From assembly GCF_013386765.1 (NCBI RefSeq), contig NZ_JACARE010000009.1, positions 1 to 64,000 on the forward strand: a stretch of 64,000 nt of DNA, in the 5' to 3' direction. Of this stretch, positions 45,691 through 53,947 are shown one piece after another. Source of the stretch: Pseudomonas yamanorum (lineage in GTDB: Bacteria > Pseudomonadota > Gammaproteobacteria > Pseudomonadales > Pseudomonadaceae). Every line of letters begins with the position of its first letter. The stretch's first letter is position 1. The position numbers were made by a program, and so were the translations under genes. The notes below the pieces were generated by a model. The model had not been told where the DNA came from, ran no database searches, and was given only the letters and a program-made list of their open reading frames with translations.

Positions 45691-45912
45691 ATGGAAGACA
45701 CCCCTTTGCTTGCGTCATTACTCAAGCGCATGAATGAAAACCAACTGGCGCTGGGGGCAGCTATCGAGGAGCTGTCAAACTGGGTTGAGCAAAGAGGATC
45801 TACGGAAGTGGCACAGAACATTCGAGGGGCACTGGATACCCTGGATGAAAATGCAGGATTCATCACCCTTGCGCTCGCCTCACTGGCGGCAGAAGGTCGA
45901 ATGAAGAAGTAA
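45691..45912 (+). CDS. Small acidic helical protein
   Basis: 73 residues (starts MEDTPLLASLLKRMNENQLA), predicted all-helical, with no known domain. The ATG follows GAGAGACCATC. It is the last gene before attR. Proteins of this type are often found at the end of Pseudomonas islands by memory. Function unknown. Confidence 0.6.
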   Translation: MEDTPLLASLLKRMNENQLALGAAIEELSNWVEQRGSTEVAQNIRGALDTLDENAGFITLALASLAAEGRMKK

Positions 45913-45999
45913 CGACTCAGCTGGAAGGCACCACATCAGTAACCATTTGGTGTTGCTTTACCCTACGGGGATACCACGAAAAAAGTGGCCAGAAAGAAG

Positions 46000-46023
46000 C
46001 GCCGTGTATGCCCACGTGTATGC
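46000..46023 (+). repeat. Right attachment repeat (attR)
   Basis: The second exact copy of the 24-base repeat at 29802-29825, with the same internal GTGTATGC-CCAC-GTGTATGC structure. Sequence on either side of the two copies differs, which fixes the repeat length. Confidence 0.85.
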
Positions 46024-46110
46024 CTAACTGACTCGCCAACAAACACACCCAATGAATACGAGCCTCTCACCCGCCAGTTCAAACGACGCCGGGGCACCAG
46101 ATACAGACGA

Positions 46111-46144
46111 AAAAGCCCCAGGTCGAAAGACCTGGGGCTTTTTT
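46111..46144. terminator. Strong intrinsic terminator after the anti-sigma gene
   Basis: AAAAGCCCCAGGTC-GAAA-GACCTGGGGCTTTTTT: a 14-bp perfect stem with a tetraloop, with A and T tails so it can serve both directions. It follows the stop of the minus-strand gene at 46157. Confidence 0.92.
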
Positions 46145-46156
46145 GTGGGCGCTGAC

Positions 46157-46756
46157 TTATGGCTTCTGCAACGCCTCCAACCGCGCCGGCAAATCCTCCT
46201 TGGGAAAGCGCTTATGCAACTCCAGCAGTTTCTCATCCGCCGCCTTGGCCTCTCCCGCCTGCCGCAACCGCAGGATTTCCTGCAAGCCTTGCTCCAGCGG
46301 CGACAGCACAACAGCCGCACGTTTGCTCATCTTCGCTACTGGCTCATCCGCCAGCGAACCCGCGACTTCTGCCTGCACCTGCGGCGCGCTATCGGCCTGC
46401 GGAGCCACAGAGAATCGAGCCATCGGCGCGGCTGCCGGGGCTGGCCGGGCCAGTTCTTGCGGGGCGGCCGCGTAAGTGCCTGTGGATAACTCCGGCTGCG
46501 GCACCGGCGAGCGCGTTACCAAACCAATCATCAGCGCCACGCCGGCCACGGTGGCGAATGCCATCTGCCAGCGCGGCCGTTGGCAGGCCTGCAACCAGCG
46601 TTGCCAAAGGTTGGGCTGGCGCACAGGGGCTTCACGGTGGGCGGTGGCCAGGATGAAGGCGTCCAGGGAAGCCGGCGGCTCACCGCTGGCGTGTTGACGG
46701 AAATGCTCGATCAGCAGGTCGTCGTTTGAATCCTGGGTATCTCGGGAGTCAGTCAT
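46157..46756 (-). CDS. Putative membrane anti-sigma factor
   Basis: 199 residues. The N-terminal cytoplasmic part (about 1-65, NDDLLIEHFRQHASGEPPAS) is followed by one membrane helix (about 68-82, MAFATVAGVALMIGLV), a Pro/Ala-rich periplasmic stretch and a helical end (about 140-199). Its start overlaps the ECF sigma gene by 4 bases, the typical layout for a sigma/anti-sigma pair. A zinc-binding anti-sigma motif is not obvious. Confidence 0.75.
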   Translation of the reverse strand: MTDSRDTQDSNDDLLIEHFRQHASGEPPASLDAFILATAHREAPVRQPNLWQRWLQACQRPRWQMAFATVAGVALMIGLVTRSPVPQPELSTGTYAAAPQELARPAPAAAPMARFSVAPQADSAPQVQAEVAGSLADEPVAKMSKRAAVVLSPLEQGLQEILRLRQAGEAKAADEKLLELHKRFPKEDLPARLEALQKP

Positions 46757-47313
46757 GCGGGTACCTCCTCGGCCAGCAGTCGGCGCAGTTTCTGCTGGGC
46801 GTAACGCAAGCGGCTTTTTACCGTTTCCAGTGGGGCGCCGGTGAGCGCGGCAATTTGTGGCACTTCCAGGTCGCCGTGCAGGCGCAGCAGGAACACTTCG
46901 CGCTGGTCTTCGGGCAAGCTTTGAAGTGCGGTGTCCAGGCGCGCCTGGTCGCGGCTCAGGCTCAGCAGTTGCTCGGGCCCGGCGCTGTCGTCGGGCTGGC
47001 CGTGCAGCTGCTCATCGTAGCTGTCGTGCAGCGGGTTGTGGATGCCGTGCCTGCGCCAGTGGTCGATCAGGCGGTTGCGGGCAATCTTGAACAGCCAGGT
47101 ACGAAAACTCGCCCGCCCCTGTGGCTCGCTGGTGCTGCGGATCAGGCTGAGCCAGGTGTCCTGGAACACTTCCTCGGCCAGTTCGGCCTTGTTGCTCAAG
47201 GACACGAGGAAACGGTACAGGCCCTGTCGATGCCGAGCATACAGGGCCTCGAACGCCGCGCCGTCGCCGCTGCGATAGCGGGACAGCAGGGCTTCGTCGC
47301 TGGGTGAATCCAT
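46753..47313 (-). CDS. ECF RNA polymerase sigma factor
   Basis: 186 residues from the ATG at 47313 (MDSPSDEALLSRYRSGDG); an ATG four codons upstream is the alternative. Region 2 (about 20-90) has AFEALYARHRQGLYRFLVSL and TWLFKIARNRLIDHWRR; region 4 (about 125-180) has LPEDQREVFLLRLHGDLEVP and LTGAPLETVKSRLRYA. It is coupled to the membrane gene downstream and follows the VWA lipoprotein gene by 26 bases on the same strand. The signal is not known; an envelope-stress role is plausible. Confidence 0.9.
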   Translation of the reverse strand: MDSPSDEALLSRYRSGDGAAFEALYARHRQGLYRFLVSLSNKAELAEEVFQDTWLSLIRSTSEPQGRASFRTWLFKIARNRLIDHWRRHGIHNPLHDSYDEQLHGQPDDSAGPEQLLSLSRDQARLDTALQSLPEDQREVFLLRLHGDLEVPQIAALTGAPLETVKSRLRYAQQKLRRLLAEEVPA

Positions 47314-47339
47314 CAGGTGGCGCACTCCTTTGAGGTGAA

Positions 47340-48989
47340 TCAGTGTTTGGCCGGGGCCTGGAGGCTCTGGGCCAATTCGACCAGTTGCACAAACTCGCCG
47401 CGCAAGCCGAAGGGGTCGTCGCCCCGGGCGGAGCGGGCCAGTGCGGCCGTGTCCTTGAAACTCATGCTGCCAGTGTAGCGGCCATCACCCTTGAGTTGCT
47501 GGGCGAAAGCGGCCACGGCGGCAGAGAAGCGCAGGTCGTCGCTGGGTTTGGCGTTCTGCGCACTGCTGATCGGGTGTTCGATCAGTCGGCTATTGCCACC
47601 TTCAGCCGGCTTGTAGCGTACCCGCAGCATGGCGAATTCGGAGCTTTTACCGTCAGCGTTGGGTGGCGATGCGTAGCGCAGTGGCTCCAGCCATCCCTGT
47701 TCGCCCTTCGGGACAATTTCATACAGAGCCGTCACCGTGTGCCCTGCACCGATCTCTCCGGCGTCGACCTTGTCGTTGTTGAAATCCTCTCGTTTCAAGG
47801 CACGGTTTTCATAGCCCAGCAATCGGTATTCACTGACCTGCGTCGGGTTGAATTCCACTTGCAGTTTCACATCGCGGGCCACCAACGCGAGGGTCGAGCT
47901 GAGTTGGTCCACCAGCACCTTGCGGGCTTCGCGCAGGTTATCGATGTAGGCGTAGTTGCCGTCTCCGGCATCGGCCAGTTGTTCCATCAGGTGTTCGTTG
48001 TAGTTATCCACACCAAAGCCGAGGGTGGTCAGGGACACGCCGCTTTTGCGCTGGTCCACAGCCATTTGCTTGAGGCTGTCGAAGTCGCTCACGCCCACGT
48101 TGAAGTCGCCGTCGGTGGCCAGCAGGATGCGGTTGATGCCTTTGTCGATAAACCCTTCGCGGGCCATTTGGTAAGCCATCTCGATACCCGAAGCGCCTGC
48201 GGTGGAGCCGCCGGCGGTCAACTGGTCGATGGCGTTGCGGATCGTGGTTTTGTCCCGACCCGAAGTGGGCTTGAGCACCACCCGCGATTCGCCGGCGTAG
48301 ACCACCAGCGACACGCGGTCCTGGTCGCGCAATTGATCCACCAGCAGCTTCAGGGTGCTCTTGACCAGTGGCAGGCCTTCGCGGCGGTTCATCGAGCCGG
48401 ACACGTCCACCAGGAACACCAGGTTGGCCGGTGCCAGGTCCGCCACGGCGCGGTCCGAGGCCTTGATGCCGATGCGCAGCAATCGGGTGTGGGGGTTCCA
48501 GGGTGACGGTGCCACTTCGGTGGTCACGCCAAAGGGCGAGCCATCGGTGGGCAATGCGTAGTCGTAGGGGAAGTAATTGACCATCTCCTCCAGTCGTACA
48601 ACACCCTCGGGTGGCAGGCTGCCTTGATTGAGGAAACGTCGTACGTTGGCATAGCTGCCGGTATCGACATCGACGCTGAAGGTGGAGACCGGCGTTTCAG
48701 CCACGCTGCGGATCGGGTTGTCCGGGAGGTTCTGATATTGCTCCCGGTACTCCATGGCAGCCGAGTCACGCATCACCAACTGCGACGCCATCGGTGCCGG
48801 CGCAACCATGCGCTTGACCATGGCGCCCTGGGCGCGGGCGGGTTCGCTTTGCAGCTCCGCAACAGGCGCCGTGTCAGCCGGCTTGGCCACATCACGGGAT
48901 GAAGAAAGCCCACACCCGGCAAGCGCCACCAGCAGGGTCACGGCAAAGCCTTGGGCGGCAGGGCGCAAAAGCAGAAGAGGACGGGACAT
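47340..48989 (-). CDS. von Willebrand factor A lipoprotein (YfbK-like)
   Basis: 549 residues from the ATG at 48989. A lipoprotein signal (LLVALAGCG, lipobox LAGC near residue 22) precedes a YfbK-type N-domain (NPIRSVAETPVSTFSVDVDT), a VWA domain (about 180-360) with the MIDAS sequence FLVDVSGSMN and LATDGDFNVGV, and a C-terminal DUF3520-like region (YKPAEGGNSRLIEHPI). It is exported to the envelope. It precedes the ECF sigma and anti-sigma genes, so it may belong to the same stress circuit (inference). Confidence 0.88.
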   Translation of the reverse strand: MSRPLLLLRPAAQGFAVTLLVALAGCGLSSSRDVAKPADTAPVAELQSEPARAQGAMVKRMVAPAPMASQLVMRDSAAMEYREQYQNLPDNPIRSVAETPVSTFSVDVDTGSYANVRRFLNQGSLPPEGVVRLEEMVNYFPYDYALPTDGSPFGVTTEVAPSPWNPHTRLLRIGIKASDRAVADLAPANLVFLVDVSGSMNRREGLPLVKSTLKLLVDQLRDQDRVSLVVYAGESRVVLKPTSGRDKTTIRNAIDQLTAGGSTAGASGIEMAYQMAREGFIDKGINRILLATDGDFNVGVSDFDSLKQMAVDQRKSGVSLTTLGFGVDNYNEHLMEQLADAGDGNYAYIDNLREARKVLVDQLSSTLALVARDVKLQVEFNPTQVSEYRLLGYENRALKREDFNNDKVDAGEIGAGHTVTALYEIVPKGEQGWLEPLRYASPPNADGKSSEFAMLRVRYKPAEGGNSRLIEHPISSAQNAKPSDDLRFSAAVAAFAQQLKGDGRYTGSMSFKDTAALARSARGDDPFGLRGEFVQLVELAQSLQAPAKH

Positions 48990-49063
48990 GGGCTGAACCT
49001 CGTGAATGAATGATCCGTTCACAAGGTCAGACGCAAGGGATTGGTGATTCGGGTTAAAGCAAC

Positions 49064-49645
49064 TTAGCGCGACGGAATATCGCGCAAATCATCGACGATA
49101 AAGCGGCTCAACACGCCCGTGTAAAAAGGCTCGACGCTGGTGTTGCCGGTGTTGCTGATGACCCCGCCCATGGTCTTGTACTGCTGCCACTGGCCCAGCA
49201 CACCGCCGGGCACCAGGCCACTGCGGTCCTTGGCAAAGTGCAACACCTCGGCACCGCCCTTCTTGACCTTGACCTGATAGCTGAAGTCGACACTCAGCAA
49301 GATGGTGTTGTCATCAACAAGCACCGTGGCGAGTCCGCCCTTGGAGTCCTGGATATGGCGGGTGTAGACCAGATTCACGTCCAGCAGGTAATCGGCGGTT
49401 TCTTTGCTGGTGGCGTAGCGCTTGGCCTTGAGCAGGCGGTTGACCAGGTCGACGCCCAGTTGCTCGCGGACTTTTTCATCAGGCAGGAAGCGTGTGTTCT
49501 TGCCCACCACTTCAACATCGAAGGTGTCGAGCCAATAGGTGGCGGTCTTGGGGATGTGAACCGGTGCGGGGGAAATGTAGTAAGCCGGCTTGGAGGCGCA
49601 GCCCGCCAGAAAGCTGAAGGCCAGGAGTAAAGCAAAAACGCGCAT
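49064..49645 (-). CDS. Lipoprotein of unknown function
   Basis: 193 residues. Signal peptide with lipobox LAGC (FSFLAGCASKPAYYISPAP). The mature part reads like a beta-rich domain similar to small envelope lipoproteins of the ABC-associated PqiC/YajG type, but I cannot assign a family. It is followed by the VWA gene, with 74 bases between them on the same strand. Confidence 0.7.
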   Translation of the reverse strand: MRVFALLLAFSFLAGCASKPAYYISPAPVHIPKTATYWLDTFDVEVVGKNTRFLPDEKVREQLGVDLVNRLLKAKRYATSKETADYLLDVNLVYTRHIQDSKGGLATVLVDDNTILLSVDFSYQVKVKKGGAEVLHFAKDRSGLVPGGVLGQWQQYKTMGGVISNTGNTSVEPFYTGVLSRFIVDDLRDIPSR

Positions 49646-49887
49646 GTCTGAGTTCTTCCCTGAGTGATGTCAATTTGACTTCATTTTACGGAATTGTCCG
49701 CGCCTTTTCGAGCCCGACCTCAATTCGAGGCCAGGCGAACTTTTCTGGCATAAACATAGACATGGCAGGGGATAAACAGGCACAGCAGTGCATGCACATT
49801 CCCCGAGCGCCGGGCAGCCGCCGGCGCGTGACCTTCATTTCAGCCGCGGTATCCGCCGCGGGCTTAATCGCCACCTTTACATCGGCG
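49646..49887. other. Intergenic, no gene seen
   Basis: Between two same-strand lipoprotein genes. The open frames that cross it have no ribosome site or family-like sequence. The stretch nearest 49646-49690 is AT-rich and may hold the promoter of the downstream lipoprotein gene. Confidence 0.4.
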
Positions 49888-50478
49888 TCAGCCTGCAGCT
49901 CCTGTCGCCGCTGCCACAGTCGCCACCGGGATACGCTCATTGGGCGCAGTCACGTCATACACATGCTGCTCACAGCCCTTCCCGATAATCACGAACTCCA
50001 CCAGGTAAACCTTCTGCTTCTCAGGCTTGAAGGTCGAACTCATGGGGCCGCATTCATACACATAGGTTTTGACGAGGCCGACGTAGTTGGCGTTGTAGAC
50101 CCGTGACTCACCGATCACTTCAAAGGGCTGCCCCGGGTCAGCCTGCGCTTCCAACTGCGGGAAGCGTTTGACGACAGCGCTGTTGGTGACCTCGCTCATT
50201 TTGGCGATCCAGCCGAACACTTTGCCGCGACCGGAATCCACGACTGTCCCGAGGATTTCCGGACGCTGGTCGGCATCGGAGCTGCGACGTATGGAGAACT
50301 GCACCGGGTAGGTGAAACCGGTGGCCCGCATGATGACCTTGGCGTGTTCGCTATCCGCCTCGACCTTTTTTTGCTGCAACTGCACACCGTCCGTGAGCAG
50401 GGTTGGCGAGGAGTTCCTGGCGGTGGAGTGGCAGCCGGCCAGAGCCAGGGCGAGGATCAGGAGTGAGGTCTTTTTCAT
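49888..50478 (-). CDS. Lipoprotein of unknown function
   Basis: 196 residues from the ATG at 50478 (MKKTSLLILALALAGCHS), the usual position for a lipobox signal; an ATG seven codons upstream is less likely. The mature part has no family I recognise. The C-terminus is Ala/Thr-rich. A 16-base perfect palindrome lies about 85 bases upstream and could be an operator. Confidence 0.7.
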   Translation of the reverse strand: MKKTSLLILALALAGCHSTARNSSPTLLTDGVQLQQKKVEADSEHAKVIMRATGFTYPVQFSIRRSSDADQRPEILGTVVDSGRGKVFGWIAKMSEVTNSAVVKRFPQLEAQADPGQPFEVIGESRVYNANYVGLVKTYVYECGPMSSTFKPEKQKVYLVEFVIIGKGCEQHVYDVTAPNERIPVATVAAATGAAG

Positions 50479-50562
50479 TGGGTTTTTCCCTAAACGCATT
50501 TAAAAATCCGAAACTACATTCAAAGCCGCCAATACGACGGCCACAGTAGCTTTGCCAAAAGA

Positions 50563-50578
50563 GGGATCAATTGATCCC
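50563..50578. promoter_or_regulatory. Perfect 16-base palindrome, possible operator
   Basis: GGGATCAATTGATCCC, in the otherwise empty region between the lipoprotein gene (49888) and the SUKH gene (50799). It has the shape of a dimer binding site. No regulator gene is adjacent. Confidence 0.35.
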
Positions 50579-50798
50579 AATGCACTCCCCCGAAGGTACC
50601 TTTCTGAAACGCAGGCGCGCGCATGGGCGCCGACGCCGGCGGTGACAGAGAAAAGGTTGGGTGGGCGAGGTTCACATTAATCCTTAATGTCATTTGGAAA
50701 CGCGGCAGTCCATGCAGCCCGACCGGTTGCGGGTGGGCGGGGTAAAGACACTGGAATATACAAAATGTTCAAGATGCTGCGCGTTATGGCACCGGGGC

Positions 50799-51203
50799 CT
50801 ACCCCGCAGGCTCAAGCGCTAACCGAACAAAAAGCTCGGGCACATTCTGCGCGACCGGCTCGGCATACTGGCGCTCCATACCGATAAGGGGGATGCGCAC
50901 AATTGGCATCGAAGCCTCATCGGTGTCAAAACCGTAGCCTTCGCCACCACCATCGCAAGCAAATAGAAAGATGCCCGGGGCATAGGTTCCAACCTCGTAC
51001 TCACGATTGAAGTCAGCCAGTTCCTGCGCTTGCCAGAAGACGATGTAATGGTCGCCGATAAAGCCATCACCGCCATCGTGTGCTTTGAGAAAATCGAGGT
51101 AGCTCGGCGGGAGCGCGACGCCCAGTGCTGCGTTGAGACCGTCGACAAATGCAGCCTCGGCGGGGCCGTTCAGTTGGCCTTCGGTGAAGTTGTAGAGCTC
51201 CAT
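50799..51203 (-). CDS. SMI1/KNR4 (SUKH) family immunity protein
   Basis: 134 residues. N-terminal helix, then LGVALPPSYLDFLKAHDGGD, the SUKH core, and acidic strands ending VPELFVRLALE. SUKH proteins neutralise nuclease and other polymorphic toxins. It overlaps the second SUKH gene (51170) by 34 bases. No cognate toxin gene is next to it, so it may be an orphan immunity gene. Confidence 0.8.
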   Translation of the reverse strand: MELYNFTEGQLNGPAEAAFVDGLNAALGVALPPSYLDFLKAHDGGDGFIGDHYIVFWQAQELADFNREYEVGTYAPGIFLFACDGGGEGYGFDTDEASMPIVRIPLIGMERQYAEPVAQNVPELFVRLALEPAG

Positions 51204-51646
51204 GCCTGCCTCCTTTCGATCAAATCTTTTACATAAGCCAGCTTATTTAAAATGAAGCTCGAAAAGTCTTCAGACACGACTTCAACCTCATCGATTTCAG
51301 CGTCCAGCTCAACGATCGCCCAATTGCCCCGAGTATCAAAAGCGTATGAAACCTCACAGAAGTCCCCCGCGAAGACATACAGCCCGGCATAGACGCCCGC
51401 GTCTGCATCGGCTAGAGCGGTATACCTTACCGGCCCATCACTCACATAGAGCGCACAGTCCAGCTCACCAAACCCAAAGGTGGCAAGGAACTCCAGATAG
51501 TCAGCAGGAACACCATTGCGACTCGCGGCATCCACCCCGCTCAGTATCAAGTCGACGTTATCGATACGGTCGCCAAAGTCCCCTTCATAGCCCACAGCCG
51601 AGGTAATCTCGCTGATCAACTGTCGTATTTCAGATGTGTTTTCCAT
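51170..51646 (-). CDS. SMI1/KNR4 (SUKH) family immunity protein
   Basis: 158 residues. SUKH pattern RNGVPADYLEFLATFGFGEL followed by an acidic beta region. The N-terminus (MENTSEIRQLISEI) is shared with the broken gene at 54182-54382 (MKNTPEIRQLISEI), so the two are paralogues. It overlaps the SUKH gene at 50799 and is the upstream member of that pair. Confidence 0.8.
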   Translation of the reverse strand: MENTSEIRQLISEITSAVGYEGDFGDRIDNVDLILSGVDAASRNGVPADYLEFLATFGFGELDCALYVSDGPVRYTALADADAGVYAGLYVFAGDFCEVSYAFDTRGNWAIVELDAEIDEVEVVSEDFSSFILNKLAYVKDLIERRQAWSSTTSPKAN

Positions 51647-51683
51647 TGTCGCTCTCCTGATATTTTCTGATCTGCTCGCGGAG

Positions 51684-52376
51684 CTACTTGAGCTCCTTCA
51701 CCAGATACCCACCGGAGATCTGCGTGATACCCGTCAACGCGCGGCGCAACGCCTCAGGATCCGTGCGATAAGTGAGCGGTGTGTAGCCATAGACATTCTG
51801 ACCATTGAACGGCGTGACCGACTCCACCGTGCGCCAGAGCATCTCGTCGCCACGGTCCATGCGCGCCACCACGGTAAGCGTCGGGTAGACCACGCTGCTG
51901 AAACCCTGGGTCAGGCGAAAGCCCCACTCGCCCACTGTCAGTTGAATCTGCGCATCGGCCGGTTCATCGTCGCCCACCACCTTCAGCGATGACGCCTTAC
52001 CCAAGGCCTCGATAAACGCCTGCTTGAGCAACACGCCCAAGTCGATATTTTCGGCGTCCATCACCGTGAGGATCGCCGCCGGCGTCGACATCTCGGCCAG
52101 TTGCCCCGCCTTCATACCGGCGGCAAACCCCGCGCCGCTCAAGGCCGCCGTGCCCAGCTTGGACGCACCGCTGGCCATGCCGACGCCCGCGCCAAGCCCG
52201 GCGCCCAGGGCTGCACCCCAGGCTTGTTCACGGCCCATGTAGACCATGTTCTTTTCCCATTTCACGGGCAGCACTTTGACTGTCTTGACCTGCGCACGAT
52301 GCTCGGGCGTGAGGGGCTGGCTGACACAGCCGCCGAGGATGAGGGTGGAGAGGAGAATCAGGAGAAGGTTTTTCAC
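51684..52376 (-). CDS. Lipoprotein with glycine-rich segment
   Basis: 230 residues. Lipobox LGGC (LSTLILGGCVSQPLTPEHR). A Gly/Ala-rich stretch (about 52-90, AWGAALGAGLGAGVGMASG) resembles glycine-zipper segments of envelope lipoproteins. The C-terminal half is beta-rich. No named family is recognised. It lies among immunity genes but is not itself of that type. Confidence 0.7.
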   Translation of the reverse strand: MKNLLLILLSTLILGGCVSQPLTPEHRAQVKTVKVLPVKWEKNMVYMGREQAWGAALGAGLGAGVGMASGASKLGTAALSGAGFAAGMKAGQLAEMSTPAAILTVMDAENIDLGVLLKQAFIEALGKASSLKVVGDDEPADAQIQLTVGEWGFRLTQGFSSVVYPTLTVVARMDRGDEMLWRTVESVTPFNGQNVYGYTPLTYRTDPEALRRALTGITQISGGYLVKELK

Positions 52377-52556
52377 ATCAGTCCTTTAATGTTGGTGGTG
52401 GGTGGATGCGTTTAATCATCGCCAGGGTGTCGGCAATGGGGGTGAAGACATGAGGCATTGGGATTGGGCCAGTACTTTGCTGCCTTGCGTGGGTTTGGGT
52501 GGGGGCTTATAGTCCGGGCCGTCGCCCACATGGCGATTCAGAGCTGTGCATGATAT

Positions 52557-52673
52557 GGCGGCTGTGCGCGGGAGACCTTCGGGTCTGCCGGTTTACTCTG
52601 TTGCCGGTTCGCCAACCTGCGTACAGCTGCCACCCATTCGTTTGGCGACGAATGAGTGGTGGCTTAATCCACC
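52557..52673 (+). ncRNA. Second copy of the switchable leader RNA
   Basis: P1 GGCGGCTGTGCG (52557-52568) with CGTACAGCTGCC (52620-52631), P2 AGACC/GGTCT around TTCG, P3 CCGG/CCGG. The P1 3' strand runs into GCCACC (52629-52634), which can pair with GGTGGC (52658-52663). GGTGG can instead pair with CCACC (52669-52673), just upstream of a weak ribosome site for the gene at 52689. The scheme is the same as at 33183, with compensating base changes, although this copy lies outside the integrative element. Confidence 0.65.
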
Positions 52674-52688
52674 AACAGAGTACTGACA

Positions 52689-52889
52689 ATGAATCGATAC
52701 ATGCCCCTCACGGGCCACGACTGCACCGTCCCCGCCCTGCTTATCGACACCCATGCGCCCCTCGATGTCCTCCATGACGCCGCCGTGTACCGTATTCGCG
52801 CCGTCACCCAATTGCTGGCGATTCCGTTGCGCGATGGGTGTGAGTTGCTGGATGTCATCAGTCGCCGGCTCAATGCCGATCCATCCTGA
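52689..52889 (+). CDS. Small protein downstream of the leader RNA
   Basis: 66 residues (MNRYMPLTGHDCTVPALLID), no known domain by eye, perhaps a distant DUF3077-type protein. The ATG is 15 bases after the last leader helix, with a weak AGAG ribosome site. It is flanked by minus-strand genes, so it stands alone with the leader as a small module. Confidence 0.55.
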   Translation: MNRYMPLTGHDCTVPALLIDTHAPLDVLHDAAVYRIRAVTQLLAIPLRDGCELLDVISRRLNADPS

Positions 52890-52968
52890 GTAAAAGCCGG
52901 GCGGCGGTAGCGCCGCCCACTTGATGGCCAGGGCGGAGATGAAAACGGGGCTTTGACCGCTTTCATGT

Positions 52969-53835
52969 TCAACCAAAAAAACGCCTGTAAGCGGATTCAA
53001 CCCTTACGACCAATTCGTCAGGTGAGAAAACCAAGTGTCTCGATGCCGCCGCTCCCACGCAAAGCAGCGGGTCTGTCACGGTAGGTAATGGCAGGCCAAG
53101 CTGTTGGCGCACCCGATAAATCGCGCCGACCTCCACCAGCAACACATCAAACGGCGGGCTTTTGAATTCGGGTTTCCAGGCGCCGCCATTGTCCTCGGCA
53201 TTGGCCAAGTGATATCGACCAAGCTCCTCCAGCACCACTGCCAACTGCTGCTCTTCAGCCCAGTTGTCGATCACCGACTGATAAATCCCCAGGTTCATCG
53301 ACCCGATCTGCGCGGCGGCCTCCTCCTGCGAATAAACGGAGTAAAGCCACAACATGAACGGCTCAAAGTGGCGTCCTTTCAAAAAGCGCGCATCAACGGC
53401 GCCCGGCACAGACAGCATCCCGGCCAACACATCGGCCGTCGATGACGCCAGGTCACGCCGGTTCGCCGCGATGAAGGCCGCGAGCAAACACGCCGCATGG
53501 CTCAGATGATTGCTCAGGTCAGGCACCGTCTTGATGCCTTGGAGAAAACGCGTGTTGGAGAAGGACCTGGCTCTCAACATCAGTGTCCAGTAGCGATACA
53601 TCATCGAACGGGCGACGTTCTCCCAGCCGGTTTCATCGCCGTCGAAAATGGCAACTTCGCCCTGAATGCCGTAATGGACCGCGAGCATCCCCAGCGAGTC
53701 CGAGACGTTGTCAAACCCCAGCAACGAGTCACTGGCCAGGTCCTCGTCCAGGAACTCAAGCTCTTGAGCAACCATGAGAGGCGAGCGGGACAGCCAATGC
53801 CGGTGTTGTTCAAGAATGCGGTTTAATTTTTTCAT
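52969..53835 (-). CDS. Putative immunity-type protein of unknown family
   Basis: 288 residues from the ATG at 53835 (MKKLNRILEQHRHWLSRSPL); the frame is open upstream. Mostly helical, no signal peptide, acidic. Its length and helical content are like Imm49 or PoNi-type immunity proteins, but I cannot place it. The setting among SUKH genes supports an immunity role. Confidence 0.6.
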   Translation of the reverse strand: MKKLNRILEQHRHWLSRSPLMVAQELEFLDEDLASDSLLGFDNVSDSLGMLAVHYGIQGEVAIFDGDETGWENVARSMMYRYWTLMLRARSFSNTRFLQGIKTVPDLSNHLSHAACLLAAFIAANRRDLASSTADVLAGMLSVPGAVDARFLKGRHFEPFMLWLYSVYSQEEAAAQIGSMNLGIYQSVIDNWAEEQQLAVVLEELGRYHLANAEDNGGAWKPEFKSPPFDVLLVEVGAIYRVRQQLGLPLPTVTDPLLCVGAAASRHLVFSPDELVVRVESAYRRFFG

Positions 53836-53929
53836 GATCGTCCTTGGCAGCCATGCTCGTATATCGCTCACAGATATCGGGGCAGGACACCAGAGCACCG
53901 TCAATTTTCTTCAGAGCACAATCGCTCAC
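53810..53929 (-). CDS. Possible short ORF overlapping the helical gene
   Basis: 39 residues from a GTG after GAGGGGTG (starts VSDCALKKIDGALVSCPDIC). It overlaps the first codons of the gene at 53835 in another frame, as toxin tails overlap immunity genes. It may be a toxin remnant or a short gene; I do not recognise it. Confidence 0.3.
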   Translation of the reverse strand: MSDCALKKIDGALVSCPDICERYTSMAAKDDHEKIKPHS

Positions 53930-53947
53930 GGTGACACCCCTCCCCCC

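Larger units (their letters stand above)
29802..46023 (+). mobile_element. 16.2-kb integrative element next to tRNA-Arg
   Basis: The element is bounded by an exact 24-base direct repeat (29802-29825 and 46000-46023). A tyrosine integrase gene starts 33 bases inside the left end. Inside are AlpA, a TOPRIM/DUF927 protein, DUF3077-type small genes, a structured leader RNA, and cargo genes that are visibly AT-richer than the flanks. The layout (integrase, AlpA, large primase/helicase-like protein, iterons) resembles P4-like satellites and related genomic islands. No phage structural, conjugation or transposase genes are seen, so it would depend on a helper for transfer (inference). Sequence after 46023 returns to high-GC chromosomal genes. 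Confidence 0.88.

Noticed and set aside
49686..49940. 84-residue open frame overlapping the lipoprotein gene at 49888
   Set aside because: It reads the 3' part of that gene in another frame and lacks a ribosome site.
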